Assembly (NCBI GenBank): GCA_024811115.1
Contig: JAKOGH010000637.1
Coordinates: forward strand, 142,764-206,763
Direction of reading: 5' to 3'
Source of the DNA: Terana coerulea
Lineage: Eukaryota > Basidiomycota > Agaricomycetes > Polyporales > Phanerochaetaceae
Length of the DNA stretch: 64,000 nt
Below the pieces are notes generated by a model. It saw nothing but the letters and a program-made list of their open reading frames with translations. It had not been told where the DNA came from and did not search any database. Shown here one piece after another: positions 36,481 through 48,471 of the stretch (positions within the stretch are counted from its first letter, which is position 1; each line of letters starts with the position of its first letter). The position numbers and the translations under genes were made by a program.

Positions 36481-39400
36481 TTACACATTCTCAACATAAA
36501 CTGCACGGAGAAGTGAGCCACTACGGTCAATAATTGCCCACCGACTGCGATCCCGAATCCTTCCGACCACACAAGCTATGGTGGATATATCGACGACTTC
36601 TGTCCGCCCGAGTGTTTCATAATAGTGGATGTCTAGGGCGCGATGATCTTCAGTAATATTGCATGTTTGGATGACACCGAGTACGAGAGTGGATGCCGGC
36701 ACCGGCGGTATTGCAGAGGGTATGGCTGAGACGGTCACAACAAGAATGCGGAGGAGTTGGCCGTAAAATGTCCGCTTCTCGAGGACGATTGGATGATTTC
36801 GCCTGGACGCGTTTTTGTCAACGAGGAGCTCGTACTGCACTGCTTTAAGTAGTGTTATCAATGAAGAAGTATTTGGGCTTACCCGCACGAAGGTTGTATC
36901 TCGTCGATCCTCTCCTAAGGTTCGCATGCTCGAAGCGCTGATGATGTCGCCGTCGGGCTCTATGCGAAGACGTGCCCATTGTTGAACTTCTCGTGGTAGT
37001 GCTTGGCGGACGGCAGGAAGGGTGGTGGAGAGCTGAGTGATGATATGACTAGCAACCTTATCGGTCAATGCTCGGTCCAACGTGAGCGTTCGTCGTGATG
37101 GAAGAAGTGAGCACATATCGTCTGCAACGAAATATGAGCCCAGACGGATAGATATGCGAAGTTAAAATACTTACAGCCAGGAATGAAAACGCGCTGGTCT
37201 GAGCGAGATGGCTCGAAGGACAGGGAGGTCTTCAAATTATACATGAGCTTGATATGCGTCAATCGCGCTCGGTCCAATACATAGCGGTTCAGGCTTGAAT
37301 AGGGAAAACGGCGGCTTCGTATAGCAGGTTGAAGTGAGCAACAATAACGTTCCATTGGAAACGCCCACGTTGCCCACACAGGGCCAGCCGCAATGATGCT
37401 GTCTGCAATATGCAGCAAGGCGTGCACTGTAAGTGGGCACGCCGACAGCCGCTGTGGGTCGTACTGATAGTAAATCCTGATCAGGTGTCAGTAGTGCACG
37501 AGATTTACTGTATTAGTAGATATTTACGTACTCTTCATATTTCTTGACCCAGTTAATAAGCCCTGTTCGGACACGCGCAACCTCTTCATGGGTGATTTCG
37601 AACTGCAGGCATATGTTCAGAAGCTTGACCAGGTCGACGAAGTGATCGTAATATTTGCGCCTTGAGAAGCGGTTGGCCAGCAGGACCGGTCCTAGGTACA
37701 GTGCCCAGAAGGACCGGGCGTCGGCGGTCCACGAAATTTTGTCGCTGGCAACGTTGGGTGGGCGCTGCCCAAAGGTGGAAGGTATCGAGGTGCCCGACTC
37801 TTCGCTCGCTTGGCCGATGGCATCCCAGACCGTAGACGAGAACTGATAGTCTTCTTTGCCGACGTCGAGTCCCTTGTACGAGCCACTCCAGAGTTGCATT
37901 AGATTCTTTATGACATTCTCCCACAGTAGGTGCATGAAGTCATACGGAAATGAGTTGGGAAATGATAGAGAAGAGAGGGCACTCAGCAAAGGGATGCCCT
38001 TGATTCCATACTCCTTCGCCAATCTCTCGGACTCCGCTCGCGTAGACGCAAATTGGACCGCTCGAGCTTGCTGAAGAAAGTCTTCATGAGTTCGGTTCGG
38101 TAGGTTCGCGGGGTCGTACGTCTTTGCTGTATGGGCCTGCTGAGCATCTGGATGTCGTGTGCGGTCCAGTGGCACATATAGAGTGTTGCCACGTGCATTT
38201 GGTATCCGGACGCCTCGAATTGTGCACATGCGACACGGACAGGTGCCGTTGTGCCCCTTCATTCGCATGACCATAGAGACTGCAGGAATGTCACCAAAGA
38301 CGAGTATGAGAAATGCGCGTAGTGTAAAGAAATCCTTCTGCAGGGCATCGTAGGCATGGACCCCAACCTCAAGCCGTAAGAGTTCTTGCACGGCAGGCCA
38401 GAGGAATGAGTCGAAGTCGTGAGGCTTCTTGGGTCCAGGGATGACACCAAGTGAAAGGATATTCTCCAGGTGGAAGCGAGTTTCGGGAGGTAGGTTATAG
38501 TTGAACAGGATGAGAGGCCAGGCAGTTTTGGTTCGTCGACGGAAAGGAGCAAATCCGTCAGTTGAAAGGCCCAGCGCTATATCGCGGTTGTCTTCAAAGT
38601 ACTCGTGAGAAAGCGTCTTGCCGTTGACCGACACCTTCCTTCCCAGCAGCCTCTGGTAGACGTCTGCATCCATCACGTCTTTGACCACCCTCTCTTCATG
38701 CTGATGTCCCTTTGCTCGATATTGCATCACCTTCGCCATATCTGCGTTTGCAAGGAATTGCCGTAGTCGAGGAATAATGGGCAAATACTGGAATTCTTTG
38801 CGAGGCTTACCACCAGCGTCCAAACGCGAAGTCTTGCAATACGGACATTCAGTGAGTTCAGCGTGAGGACCGGTGTAGCACAAGCATGAGTTGGAACAGC
38901 AGTGGTACGACTGCGGCTCGAATGCAGCCAGCTTAGTGACGCGTGCCTGTATTGCCTTCCAACTGTCCATGTTCGCCTGTGGGAAGGCGTACGGAAGCTT
39001 CGCAAATGTGCTGCCTGGCATATGGGTGTCAACTTTGAGAGCAAAGGGACGCAGATACTGCATTTCCTCTTCAGATAGCTCATGGCCTAACGTATAGCTG
39101 ATCAAATTATGAACAGAAATATTCAGCATAGTAGACGAACCTGCTTCTGCATCATCTCGCAGAACTGGCTCCATTATCCGATCCCACACCGAAATAGCCT
39201 CGTATTCTTCTTCTTTCCCTCATCATCTCCATCTGACTCACTGACCTCGTTCATCCTGCCAGCATCCTCCTCGTCACTTTCGTAACCCTCTACAATGGTT
39301 GCCCTCGTTCTACCGGCCCAAACAGTCTCTTGCACAGCAGCTTCGATAGTGGCAGCCTCTTGATCAGGCTGCACTGTGGGTGGTTGTTCTCGAGGGGTAT

Positions 39401-39686
39401 CGAGAAGCGATGATGACAGTGAGTGTGCCGCATTTTCAGCCGGTTCTTCGAGATTTATTGACCGTTCTATTTCTTCTGCAGCTGCCCGCCTTGCTCGCTT
39501 TACAGGGCGCTCGTCAACGTCGAGATTCCAGCGAGAAGTGACAAGGTTTTGAGCCAAATTCGAAGCTAAAATATCCACCGGTGCGTTGCCTTCGCGATGT
39601 CGCTGGGCGTTGCGGGCTGACATCCATGTATTGCAGCATGGGCATAGGACACGGCTGGTAGACGTTGCTTTCGCTAAGTGGGGCAT
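36481..39686 (-). mobile_element. Tnp2-family (CACTA/Plavaka-like) DNA transposon, transposase gene
   Basis: The transposase starts at about 39686 (MPHLAKATS) with a zinc-binding CPCCNTWMSARNAQRH segment. After a charged linker comes the Tnp2 domain: FAKLPYAFPQANMDSWKAI, a Cys-rich CCSNSCLCYTGPH...CPYC block, LSTDGFAPFRRRTKTAWPLI, FGDIPAVSMVMRMKGHNGTC with PCRMC, and FPYDFMHLLWENVIKNLMQL. These fit the expected acidic catalytic residues (D in TDGF, D in FGDIPA, and D/E in DFMHLLWEN). The C-terminal part ends WAIIDRSGSLLRAVYVENV at 36481. Introns lie near 37430-37520. Near 39190-39215 the frame shifts from KKKNTRLF to the expected EYEAISVWDRIMEP frame, so the copy may be defective or misread by one base. 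I could not find convincing terminal inverted repeats. Confidence 0.82.
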
Positions 39687-39761
39687 GTTCGAGGTAAGCA
39701 CTTGCAAGACTCTACCGTGACGGCACAGTTGGGTCGACTAGGAAAGGGCAAACTGCGCGGC

Positions 39762-39793
39762 GTCGGATGGGCGCGTCTGGATGCGCATCCGAC
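39762..39793. repeat. palindrome upstream of the transposase gene
   Basis: The arms GTCGGATG and CATCCGAC are perfect complements around a GC-rich centre. It lies about 75 bases beyond the transposase start, where subterminal repeats of a CACTA-type element would be expected. Confidence 0.4.
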
Positions 39794-39973
39794 TTGCGCA
39801 CTTCTTAGCGGGAGGCGCATCACGACTCAAATAGGTCGAACTGGGCCTCAAACCGAAGGGTCTGGCACACCGAACACGGGTACCTAACACAAACAAGGCC
39901 AAATCCCAGACGCGATGTTAAGGCAACGGCTCGGACGTCGACGGGACTCTGCACAAGTCACCTCCCCCCTGCT

Positions 39974-40774
39974 ATGAGTTCTAATGTGCGTTGCACACCA
40001 CTTTCGGCTCAGCAGCTCCCTCACTAACCACCCCCGGGACCTACAGATGACAAAGAAACAGCTCGTTGAGCTGCTCGCTCAACTGCGCATTGACCATGCG
40101 ACTGAGAAATCAGGTAAGCCTCTGCTGCAGGTTGTTTGTACTATACTTACCCTAGCAACGGCGAGCATCTAGGGCTCGAGGAGCAGCTTCAAGTTGCCCA
40201 GCACACCGTCGAACAGCATGCTGCAACAATCAACGAGCAAGCTGCTGTGTTGGCCGCGGCAGCGGCCCAAGAGGGCAATCGTGCACTGAGCAACTTGACC
40301 CCACCTGCCGAAGACTCCACCGTGATACCGAAGCCATCGGGACGTTTTAGCATCTTCAAGGCCATGGACGTTAGCGACGACGACTTTGCGGCTATACAGG
40401 TATGTCTCGTCATTAGCATTCTCGTCACTATGGTGATCTGACCTCCACGGCGCCAGCGCTACCTTCGTGATCAGGTGCTGCGCGTGCAGCTGGACTGGAC
40501 GATGGAATTCCGAGTACAAGATCCCGAGAAGCTTGGTCTGCTATACCGCAGTGTGAGTCCTTGCACTGTCTCTGTATCACACATACTCATCTCACCCATG
40601 GAACCCCTCAAGGCCAAGCAGAAGTATCCCGTTCTCAAGCGCTACCAGAACAACTGGGCCACATCGGCAATTATCAAACAATACATGCAAAACCGCCGCA
40701 AGCACGCCGTGAAGCACGGCTACATTGCCAAGCGTGGTCGTCGCGGCGCTCGGGCGTCGTCTCAGGCTGCTTAA
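39974..40774 (+). CDS. hypothetical protein with coiled coil and basic C-terminus
   Basis: ATG at 39974 gives a four-codon first exon (MSSN). An intron with GTGCGT donor, CTCACTAAC branch site and CTACAG acceptor then joins to MTKKQLVELLAQLRIDHATE. Further introns near 40113-40172, 40401-40455 and 40552-40612 keep the frame. The protein has a Gln/Ala-rich helix (LEEQLQVAQHTVEQHAATIN), a block FSIFKAMDVSDDDFAAIQ, RVQLDWTMEFRVQDPEKLGL, and a basic end (NNWATSAIIKQYMQNRRKHA) closing with ASSQAA at 40774. I suspect it belongs to a mushroom-restricted family but cannot name it. It is adjacent to and divergent from the transposase. Confidence 0.6.
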
Positions 40775-41537
40775 GGCGCTTCGAGCTGTAGACACATACT
40801 AGATTCACCTGTACCACATAGAGTTATAAACCGCACCACTCAATTCATCTGTCTTTGCTCTATACATAATGCGTGCCACGTGCTGCATGGTTGAATATTC
40901 ATTATTTATTAGGCAGTGATTCCGGGAGATACCAAACACTGATCTGACCATTGTCTACTAACCCTACACTAGGGTCGTAAACACGCCGCCAGTGGCCCGA
41001 TATAGGACTTCTGAGGAGGGTTATAACCACCACTTACTCTAGGAGTGGTGTATAGCATAAAATCGTATGAATGGCAGTGTTGAAAACAACTGCCTTGAGA
41101 AACTATATAACATGGTGACAGTCACCAAGTCGGTACCTTCGTTTTACCCTACTCTTGATGGTGAACATTTCGAGATGTCCAAAACGGGCATGAGATCCCG
41201 TGTTGGTGAGTCGGACATTTGGTGGGTGCTTTTCACTTCAAGGGCCACTACTGTACATGGCGAACATCACCAATCCGCGCTCTCAGCGCTTGCGTTTTCA
41301 TAGGCATTATTCCTAGCTTTGCGGGCGATATTCACCACTCTATCGGGTGACTCGCATGGTGAAAACACCTAACGCCAGGCATACAGTGAGTAGGTCATGG
41401 CATCCACACGGATCGAGCCAAGATTACCAACGATTTAGAGTCTTTAGACGCCTACTTTTCGCAGAATCACGCTTGGGCCAGCGCCGGGTTCTGGTCTACT
41501 TCAACCTCACCTTCTACGAACCACACCAACCTTCAGG
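40775..41537. other. intergenic, no gene recognised
   Basis: About 760 bases with no coherent gene between two plus-strand genes. Confidence 0.4.
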
Positions 41538-43318
41538 ATGGCCATAGTCCGTTCTGACTGTTCTGACGAACCTGAAACCAGCCCTCCCTCTGAGCAAAAC
41601 GCTGAGCCATCCAGCAGCAACGCTCCCACACCACAAGCTGAAGATGCGAACATGGGTACAATCACCGGCCGACCAGATCCTCAAGGCTTTCGTGCGTTGA
41701 TGACCCTGCCATCCATGCCTGCACCACCACCTCCCGGCGACTCCAATAACGCGACGAATTTCTCTTTCATCCCCCCGTCGGCCCTCTCAGCGCAAACACA
41801 CCAGAACGCGAGCAACACGGTCTTCTCCAGCGCACCGCACCCCAACTCGAGCATGCCACACCAATCGAGTCCGACTCACGACAGAGCAGGCAGCGGCGGA
41901 CCGTTCGCTGGGCAGCAGGCTGGTGGGGGTGGACAGCAGATGGGCGGAATGCAAGAACAGTCGAATCCTGAGACGGACGTCGCGAAGATATGGTCTGTGC
42001 TTGTCGAGCTTCTGGAGCAGTTGTCTGCCAACCGCACATCATCCATACAGCTGCATTCGCTGGCTTCTGGAGTGAAGGTACGTCTGCATACCTGCTACTA
42101 TTCAGCGCGTACACTGTAGCTCTAATCTTCGTGATTTAGACACAAGTCGTACATTCCCGGACGGGCTACGTACTCAGACGGTACGCTTCTTAAATCTACA
42201 TTACTGCCTTCACTATCCACGCTAATTTAGCTCGTGGAGTGCAGCTTCAACCTCGATAAAACGCAAGGTCAAATCACAATGATTCCCGCACTTCGTCAAG
42301 TAACTCAACCTTCTTCCTGCTACTGTTTAGACGAATACAACGCTGCTCTAGAGCAGATGAACGCCCAAATGACCGCAGAAAACAATTTACTGGCTAATGA
42401 GAACAAGCAACTCGGAACCCTCGTCAAGGAGTATGAGCAAACCCTTGAGAATGTCATGGCGGCGTTCCGTGTCAGGGCTGTACGTTTGATACGCGGGCCA
42501 ATATACGCTATTGACTAATGCACCGCATGGCAGAACGAGGTTCAGCAACGAGAGCTTTCAATTGTTCGTGAACACGAACGCAAACTCCTGCCCTTGAAAC
42601 AGCCCAGCTATATGCTTCGCTTTCGGCCACTACCTCTATGTCATCCTCGCTGGCCCGTATGGGCACGTCGCTCCGCACGTTGATGCGTGTCCTTGGCGGA
42701 GAAGACCCTACTTGTGTGCCCGCCAGCGTCCTGCGCGACATAGAAGAATCCGAGACGGGCACAGGCAGCACGGGCATGGGCATGGGACGGGAGGGAGAGA
42801 TCGACATCACGAGCACGGCGGGGCATATGACTGTCGGGCGGTTCGCGCAGAAACGAATCATCAATTCCCTGGAGCTGGAGGCTCCATTGTCACCATCGCC
42901 AACCGCGACCCGCCTGCCTTCATCCTCGTCGTCTCGCAACCCTTCACCGTCGTCCCACGCCAGAGACGCATCGCCCGACCAGTCTTCACAAACCAAGCTC
43001 GACCTGCTTTCGTCCAAGGAGGCACAGCTCGTCGCCGCGGACTGGGCACTGGAGCGCGAGTGCGAGCTCGCCCGGCTCGAGCGGGAGAACCTCGTCCTGC
43101 GGCAGCTGCTTGAGGAGCGCGAGAAGCTCGAGCATGTCACCGCAGAGTCCGGACCCAACATCCCCGGGACGGAGGACGCCAATATCGCGCAGATGCGAGC
43201 GAGGTTGGAGCTACCGCGTCTGTCGTCGCTGCCCAAACGGACATACAAAGGCAAGCCTTTGGGCGGTCAAAATATTGGGCCGTATGGGATGTATAAGAAG
43301 TTCGAGGAGGGCATGTGA
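41538..43318 (+). CDS. SIKE/FGFR1OP2-family coiled-coil protein (probable STRIPAK component), with a frame break
   Basis: ATG at 41538 starts a long Pro/Ser/Gln-rich disordered N-terminus. It is followed by VAKIWSVLVELLEQLSANRT, an exon joined with an acceptor at 42246 to give the RFNLDKTQ junction, a coiled coil (EYNAALEQMNAQMTAENNLL, KQLGTLVKEYEQTLENVMAA), NEVQQRELSIVREHERKLL, and a C-terminal coiled coil (DWALERECELARLERENLVL, RQLLEERE). The block order matches the SIKE/FGFR1OP2 family, whose members join the STRIPAK phosphatase-kinase complex. The protein ends YGMYKKFEEGM at 43318. Near 42590-42600 the frame slips: HERKLL and ALETAQLYASLSATTSMSSS are one base out of phase with no intron possible, so a base is probably missing in the consensus. 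Confidence 0.65.
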
Positions 43319-43797
43319 CCGCCGTCTGCGAGGAGGTGTATGTTACCATGTAACTTATTATTTTGATACCCGTCTTTATGCGTTACCCAGGGTGACGGTT
43401 CGTCAACGACGCAGGTTCTCTTCCGGACATTGAAAAGAATGTGTGTTCACCATGAAGAATGCGACGACCCACAAGTAAATTGCTCCAAACCCAGGCCTCA
43501 CAAGTGTGGCAAGGTGTAAGGGCGGCTTTGCACTAGTATCGCGGAATAGAGTGATAGGCAACAGGTAAGAGCATTCAAATGACTCACTCCGACGTTTCCG
43601 GAGCTCAACTGAGCATTCTCCAACTGGTTGACGCAGAATGGATGACACACGCTCCTCAACGAACTCGATGGTTATCTTCCTGATTAAAATACCATACAAC
43701 TATGCATCCCAAAGTACGATGATTCGACATAATGTCCCACAGAGCCCATTACACCCCAATAATACCCTTTCCTCACAGAATTCATGTAATCCTTCAG
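43319..43797. other. convergent intergenic region
   Basis: The SIKE-like gene and the first repeat-peptide gene end toward each other here. No gene was recognised. Confidence 0.4.
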
Positions 43798-44936
43798 TCA
43801 AGCTCATCGATACTGCGCGCCCTGAGAACATTGTGAGTTAAGGGTATCATGGGACACAGGCAAGCTGTAACTCACTCGTACTCGCGGCGGTGCATGCCGG
43901 GGAAAAGACCGTTCACGATCTTCTCGTTCTCGAGGTCGGCCCAGTTCAGCTGCGTCATCGAAGACGCACCGCGGCGCTGGGGAGCGGGGGCTTGCGCCTG
44001 GGCGTGCGCGGCCTGGAGCTGCGCCATCTCCGTCTTCTTCTGGTTGTACCAATCAAGGAGGTTGTCCATCGAGCGCAAGAACAGCTCTTCCTCGCGGCGG
44101 TGCGGCGCAGGAGCGGCAGGAGCGGCGGGGAAGAGAGTGCTTATTATCTTCTCGTTCTCGATGTTCGACCAGTCGATGCTGTTGCTGTTGTCGTTGTGGT
44201 GCTTGCGGCGGAAGAGGCCGTTGATGATCTTCTCGTTCTCGATGTCGCCCCAGTTCAGCTGCGTCTGTGAGGAAGCGTGGCTGCGACGGTGGGGGGCGGC
44301 GGCGGCCGGGAAGAGGCCGTTCACGATCTTCTCGTTCTCGAGGTCGGCCCAGTTCAGCTGCGTCATCGAGGACGCGTGACCGCGGCGTTGCGGTGCGGGA
44401 GCCTGCGTTTGAGCGTGGGCAGCCTGGAGCTGCGTCAGCTCCGTCTTCTTCTGGTTGTACCAATCAAGGAGGCTGTCCGTCGAGCGCAAGAACAACTCTT
44501 CCTCGCGGCGGTGCGGGGCGGGAGCGGCAGGAGCAGCGGGGAAAAGAGTGCTTATGATCTTCTCGTTCTCGATGTTCGACCAGTCGATGCTGTTGCTGCT
44601 GCTGTCGTGGTGCTTACGGCGGAAGAGACCGTTGATGATCTTCTCATTCTCGATGTCGCCCCAGTTCAGCTGTGTCTGCGGGCTCGAAGACGCGCGGCGC
44701 GCGTGCTGGCCATGCGGGAAGAGATACGCGACCACATCGGCTCTCTCCAGGGCTGTGTCATCAAGGCCGTTCGATTTGGATCCCCCCTTGTGCTTGCGGG
44801 AGAACACGCTGTGCCCCAATTGAATCGTGTCAGAAAGTTCGCGCTCCAAACGTTGTGTAGTCACGTACGATTGACCAAGCGAGGGCGCAATGGAGGCCAG
44901 GATAACGAGAGCGGCGACAGTCTTGGGCGAGTACAT
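43798..44936 (-). CDS. Kex2-type repeat polyprotein 1, secreted peptide precursor
   Basis: ATG at 44936 begins a signal peptide (MYSPKTVAALVILASIAPSL). The protein is built of two copies of a supermodule of about 140 residues. Each contains QLNWGDIENEKIINGLFRR, SIDWSNIENEKIISTLFP, a PAAPAAPAPHRR linker, EEELFLRS, a LLDWYNQKKTE block, a PAPQRR linker and QLNWADLENEKIVNGLFP, so six NW/DW...NEK motifs in all. Dibasic RR sites separate the blocks, as in Kex2-processed precursors. A 54-base intron (43822-43875) precedes the last short exon, which ends ARSIDELD. The frame is intact throughout, unlike in its two paralogues. It is the most diverged of the three and is on the opposite strand. Function unknown; the inferred product is a set of small secreted peptides. 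Confidence 0.75.
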
Positions 44937-45067
44937 GTTGGAATGTGAGTGATAAGTGATCGTAATGGTAAAAAATAGTTGGAGTGGTGATTAACGCGGC
45001 GTCAAGGAGAGTGGGTGGGTTTGTCGTAGAATGGGATAGAAGTTGAAGCAGAAAAAGACAAGTCAGG

Positions 45068-45133
45068 CTGGACCACAGATGCGTCAGCGAAAATCCGACG
45101 GGGGAGGCAAGTCCAACAGAGTCGAGAACTCAC
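45068..45133 (-). other. 5'-UTR intron of repeat polyprotein gene 1
   Basis: The coding strand reads CTGGTTG, then GTGAGTTC..., and ends GTCCAG before CCTGACTTG. The same exon edges (CTGGTTG and CCTGACTTG) flank the 5'-UTR intron of gene 2, and gene 3 has a close variant, so the structure is conserved. Confidence 0.65.
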
Positions 45134-45222
45134 CAACCAGTACCTAGACTTGGAGAGAAAAAGAGAACGAGGAGAAAGAACGAGGAGCTGAGGAGCTGGT
45201 GGGAACGAAGAGATGCCGAAAT

Positions 45223-45230
45223 TATTTATA
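45223..45230 (-). promoter_or_regulatory. TATA box of repeat polyprotein gene 1
   Basis: The minus strand reads TATAAATAAT about 90 bases before the 5'-UTR intron, the same arrangement as the TATAAAAG boxes of genes 2 and 3. Confidence 0.55.
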
Positions 45231-45589
45231 CCTCACTCAACGATGGGCAAACCGCCGCCGAGACCAACGGCAAGCTGGCATCTTCTGTTTCATGCACGCC
45301 AAGATGACAGATGAAACGCCGTGCCTTTCAATGGGAAACGTAGCCTTGTGCACCGCTTCCCGGGACAAAGCGATGGCGCATCTGCTAGTCGAGAGCCGAC
45401 TTTGAACTGACTTCGTTGAAGGTCCGTACAGAGCCGAAAAATACACAAAATCAGAGGCTGCCTGGGAGACTATCAATAAGATACTCACCACAGACACTGC
45501 ATTGAGTTTATATCCTATTGCATATATCACTTATACGGAGTCTTGACCGCTGTCCTCCGAGTCTGAGGAACTTGGACTCGGCGAAGGGA
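45231..45589. other. spacer upstream of gene 1
   Basis: Noncoding stretch between the gene 1 promoter and the start of the tandem duplication. No gene was seen. Confidence 0.35.
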
Positions 45590-45870
45590 ATCCCCAGGGC
45601 AGAGCGCCGAGAAGCATGGGAAATGCTGACATAAGCAACTGCATCTGCAGATGAACGCCACAAAGCGCCACATCACTTCTGCCCTCCTTGCCTCCGCTTG
45701 GAATCGCTAGCTTACGCCTTCACCTCGTGTTTACTTTTGTCCGTTGCGGGTGCTGAAGCTTGAAGCTTCATACGTACCTATAACGCTACACTGCAGGCGA
45801 GTCTATGCTTTTCTGCTAGATATCGCTCGTCATCTTACGCACATGTTGACAGTGTCAATGTGAACTGTAA

Positions 45871-45889
45871 CATCTTCACCACGAAGATG
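45871..45889. repeat. hairpin in unit A, conserved in unit B
   Basis: CATCTTC and GAAGATG flank a five-base loop. The counterpart at 49080-49098 has eight-base arms (CATCTTCA, TGAAGATG). A change at the eighth pair alters only one copy. Confidence 0.5.
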
Positions 45890-46660
45890 TCATCGTGCCA
45901 TCCACACCGCTCGACTTGGTGGCTGATCCCCGAATGTGCCGAAGACGTTCTGTTGCGTTGACTATCAACGAAAGCGGGCGGCATAGTGCTCGGTGGCCGC
46001 TTCAGTGCGTGACATATCACCGCCGACAGATCATGCTGGCACCACCACAGATGTATGTTGCCATGTGTTCTCTGTGACATGCGAACCCCCAAATCTATAA
46101 CATGTTGTTTAGCGAGTGTTACAGGATGTCGGCGGTGCTCCTTCCTATTGGTCCGAGTCGCACGCCGAAGGCTTACTGGGCCTCAACTCGGGCATCTCAC
46201 GCGGCCCCAAGCCGGAGTGCCTGGGATTGTGAGTTGGAATCTATCTTTAGAACGCTCTTGGTGCTCACTGCCTCGGACCCGTTTCTCATCCTCGCCGCCC
46301 GATGTCCTCACCACCGCAACACCGACCGTTCTTCGGTAAGCCGCCGTCATATCTGTTGTTCATTTACGAGAATGTTGATTTGTGCTGTTTCTGTGTTTCA
46401 GCATGCATCTTGCTGCGTCCGTGGCGTTGTTGAGGCCTACTGAAATAGTCTCAATAAGGCAGCAGACGTTCTGGGCGTGAATGAAGACAAGCCGGTATAC
46501 CAAAGTGAGAGATGCTCTATACTCCTTTTGCCGTTCTTAATTATGATTTTTAGTCGAATACGTGGATTGAAAATATTCATGCAGCGTTAAGGTTCGGGAG
46601 TATCACTCGCCTCAAGCGAACGAGATGCCGTCAAGAAGCTCGGACCAAACACACCTGGCC

Positions 46661-46680
46661 GAGCGTGCGTCAACACGCCC
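46661..46680. promoter_or_regulatory. upstream palindrome, unit A
   Basis: GCGTG...CACGC arms lie about 600 bases upstream of the gene 2 start, followed by CCCTTTTT. The unit B counterpart is a perfect eight-base-arm palindrome. It may be a dimeric factor site; this is inferred only. Confidence 0.35.
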
Positions 46681-46975
46681 CTTTTTCAGAGTATTGTTGA
46701 TGTTATAGCCGGTCTTCTGCAACGCGGCATGCCACAGCCCGCGCTCAAGGAGCAAGAAGAAGCTCAGGCGATGCGCCATCACCGATCCGGATGGAGTACG
46801 ACGCTGTACAGCTGCCTTGTATCAAGACACATCCCTGACAACAGGCTGATTTGTTCATGTAATGTATGCTTCCGCTGCGCCCGCCGAGACACCACGCTCA
46901 TCTTCGTACCGAGCAGTACTCAGTGTGCTGTACATACGCTTATTCGGCATGGCGGCATGAAGTGGTATTGGCTGG

Positions 46976-46983
46976 TATAAAAG
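46976..46983 (+). promoter_or_regulatory. TATA box of repeat polyprotein gene 2
   Basis: TATAAAAG lies about 90 bases upstream of the 5'-UTR intron, within a block (TTCGGCATGGCGGC then GAAGTGGT) conserved in gene 3. Confidence 0.65.
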
Positions 46984-47073
46984 CATTGGATGCATTGTCG
47001 AGGATCCTCAGCTCCTCAGCTCCAGTTTCTTCCTTTCAAGCCACTTTCGTCCTCCAAGTTCAGGTGCTGGTTG

Positions 47074-47133
47074 GTGAGTAAACGTCCTTGCCCTCCGGTT
47101 GATGTTGAAGCTGACCCACGCCTTTCTCCGTAG
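47074..47133 (+). other. 5'-UTR intron of repeat polyprotein gene 2
   Basis: The donor is TTG|GTGAGTA and the acceptor TCTCCGTAG before CCTGACTTG. It is conserved in position and edges with genes 1 and 3. Confidence 0.65.
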
Positions 47134-47261
47134 CCTGACTTGTTTTTTTGTTGATCACCTTTACTTTTTTCGATTTTACGACCAGTTCATCACTCTCCTT
47201 CACGTCAAATTCACGACCGACACCCTACTCCTTTCTAATCTCACGTATTTCATATTCCGAG

Positions 47262-48471
47262 ATGTACACTCCTAAGGCTATCGCTGCTCTCGTCATTGTC
47301 GCGGCTGTGACGCCTGCTCTTGCTTATCCGTACGTCTCCTGCATCATCCTAAACGTAACGCCTAATCTCGGTCCTCGTTTGCAGAGTCCAGCCCTTCTAT
47401 GCCCGGGGAGACCAAGGACGCCGCCCCGTCCAACGAGACCCAGTCCCACAACGAGACCATGGCGCACTGCGGTGAGGCGCACACCCACCACCACCACCAC
47501 AACGACACCGATGCGCACGACTCGAAGCACGATACCTCTTCCGAGACGACGCAGGACCAGGAGAACGCACGCGTCCTGGACAGCGTCCTGGGGCCCGCGC
47601 CGAAACGCCGCGGCGGCGCGTCCCCGCAGACGCAGCTCAACTGGGGCGACATCACCAACGAGAAGGTTCTGAACGGCCTTTTCCGTCGCAAGGGAGGCAA
47701 CGCGGGGCCGCAGACGCAGCTCAACTGGGGCGACATCACCAACGAGAAGGTGCTCGCTGGTCTCTTCCGCCGCAAGGGCGGCAACGCGGGCCCACAGACG
47801 CAGCTCAACTGGGAGGACCTGACGAACGAGAAGGTACTGAACGGCCTCTTGCCCCCGCCGCCCCCATGCGCCGCGGCGGGTGATATCCACGCTTTACCCC
47901 GAGCGCCGCGGCGCGCCATCCTCGCAGACGCAGCTCGAACTGGGGCGACATCACCAACGAGAAGGTGCTCGCCGGCCTCTTCCGTCGCAAGCATGCCGAC
48001 TCGTCGCAGACGCAGCTCAACTGGGGTGATATCACCAACGAGAAGGTCCTGAACGGCCTCTTCGCCCCAGCTGCCCCCGCCGGCGCCGCCCCCGCCGTGG
48101 CGGCGCGCCATCCTCGCAGACGCAGCTCAACTGGGGGCGACATCACCAACGAGAAGGTGCTCGCCGGCCTCTTCCGTCGCAAGCATGCCGACTCGTCGCA
48201 GACGCAGCTCAACTGGGGTGATATCACCAACGAGAAGGTCCTGAACGGCCTCTTCGCCCCCGCCGCCCCCGCCGGCGCTGCACCCATGCGCCGTGGCAGC
48301 GCGCCGTCGTCGCAGACGCAGCTGAACTGGGGTGACATCACCAACGAGAAGGTCCTCGGCGGTCTCTTCGCCCGTTTGTTCGAGTGAGTCCCCACGTTAT
48401 TTTATCTCTCTTCGCCGTCGCTGACACACAATTCACCGTGCAGGGAGAGCAGCCTTGACGAGCTCGACTAA
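47262..48471 (+). CDS. Kex2-type repeat polyprotein 2, secreted peptide precursor, with local frame breaks
   Basis: ATG at 47262 starts a signal peptide (MYTPKAIAALVIVAAVTPAL) split from the rest by an intron (47330-47384). The pro-region has potential N-glycosylation sites (SHNETM) and a His-rich stretch (EAHTHHHHHNDTDAH), then ILDSVLGPAPKRR-like sequence (here RVLDSVLGPAPKRR). Eight motif units follow (typical QTQLNWGDITNEKVLNGLF), joined by RRKGGNAGP, RRKHADSS or Ala/Pro-rich linkers. An intron (48384-48443) precedes the last exon, ending ESSLDELD. Frame breaks are seen near 47410, at about 47850-47935 (including CAGCTCGAACTGG for CAGCTCAACTGG), and a locally compensated pair at about 48080-48135. 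Whether these are real is open. It lies in tandem with gene 3. Confidence 0.7.
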
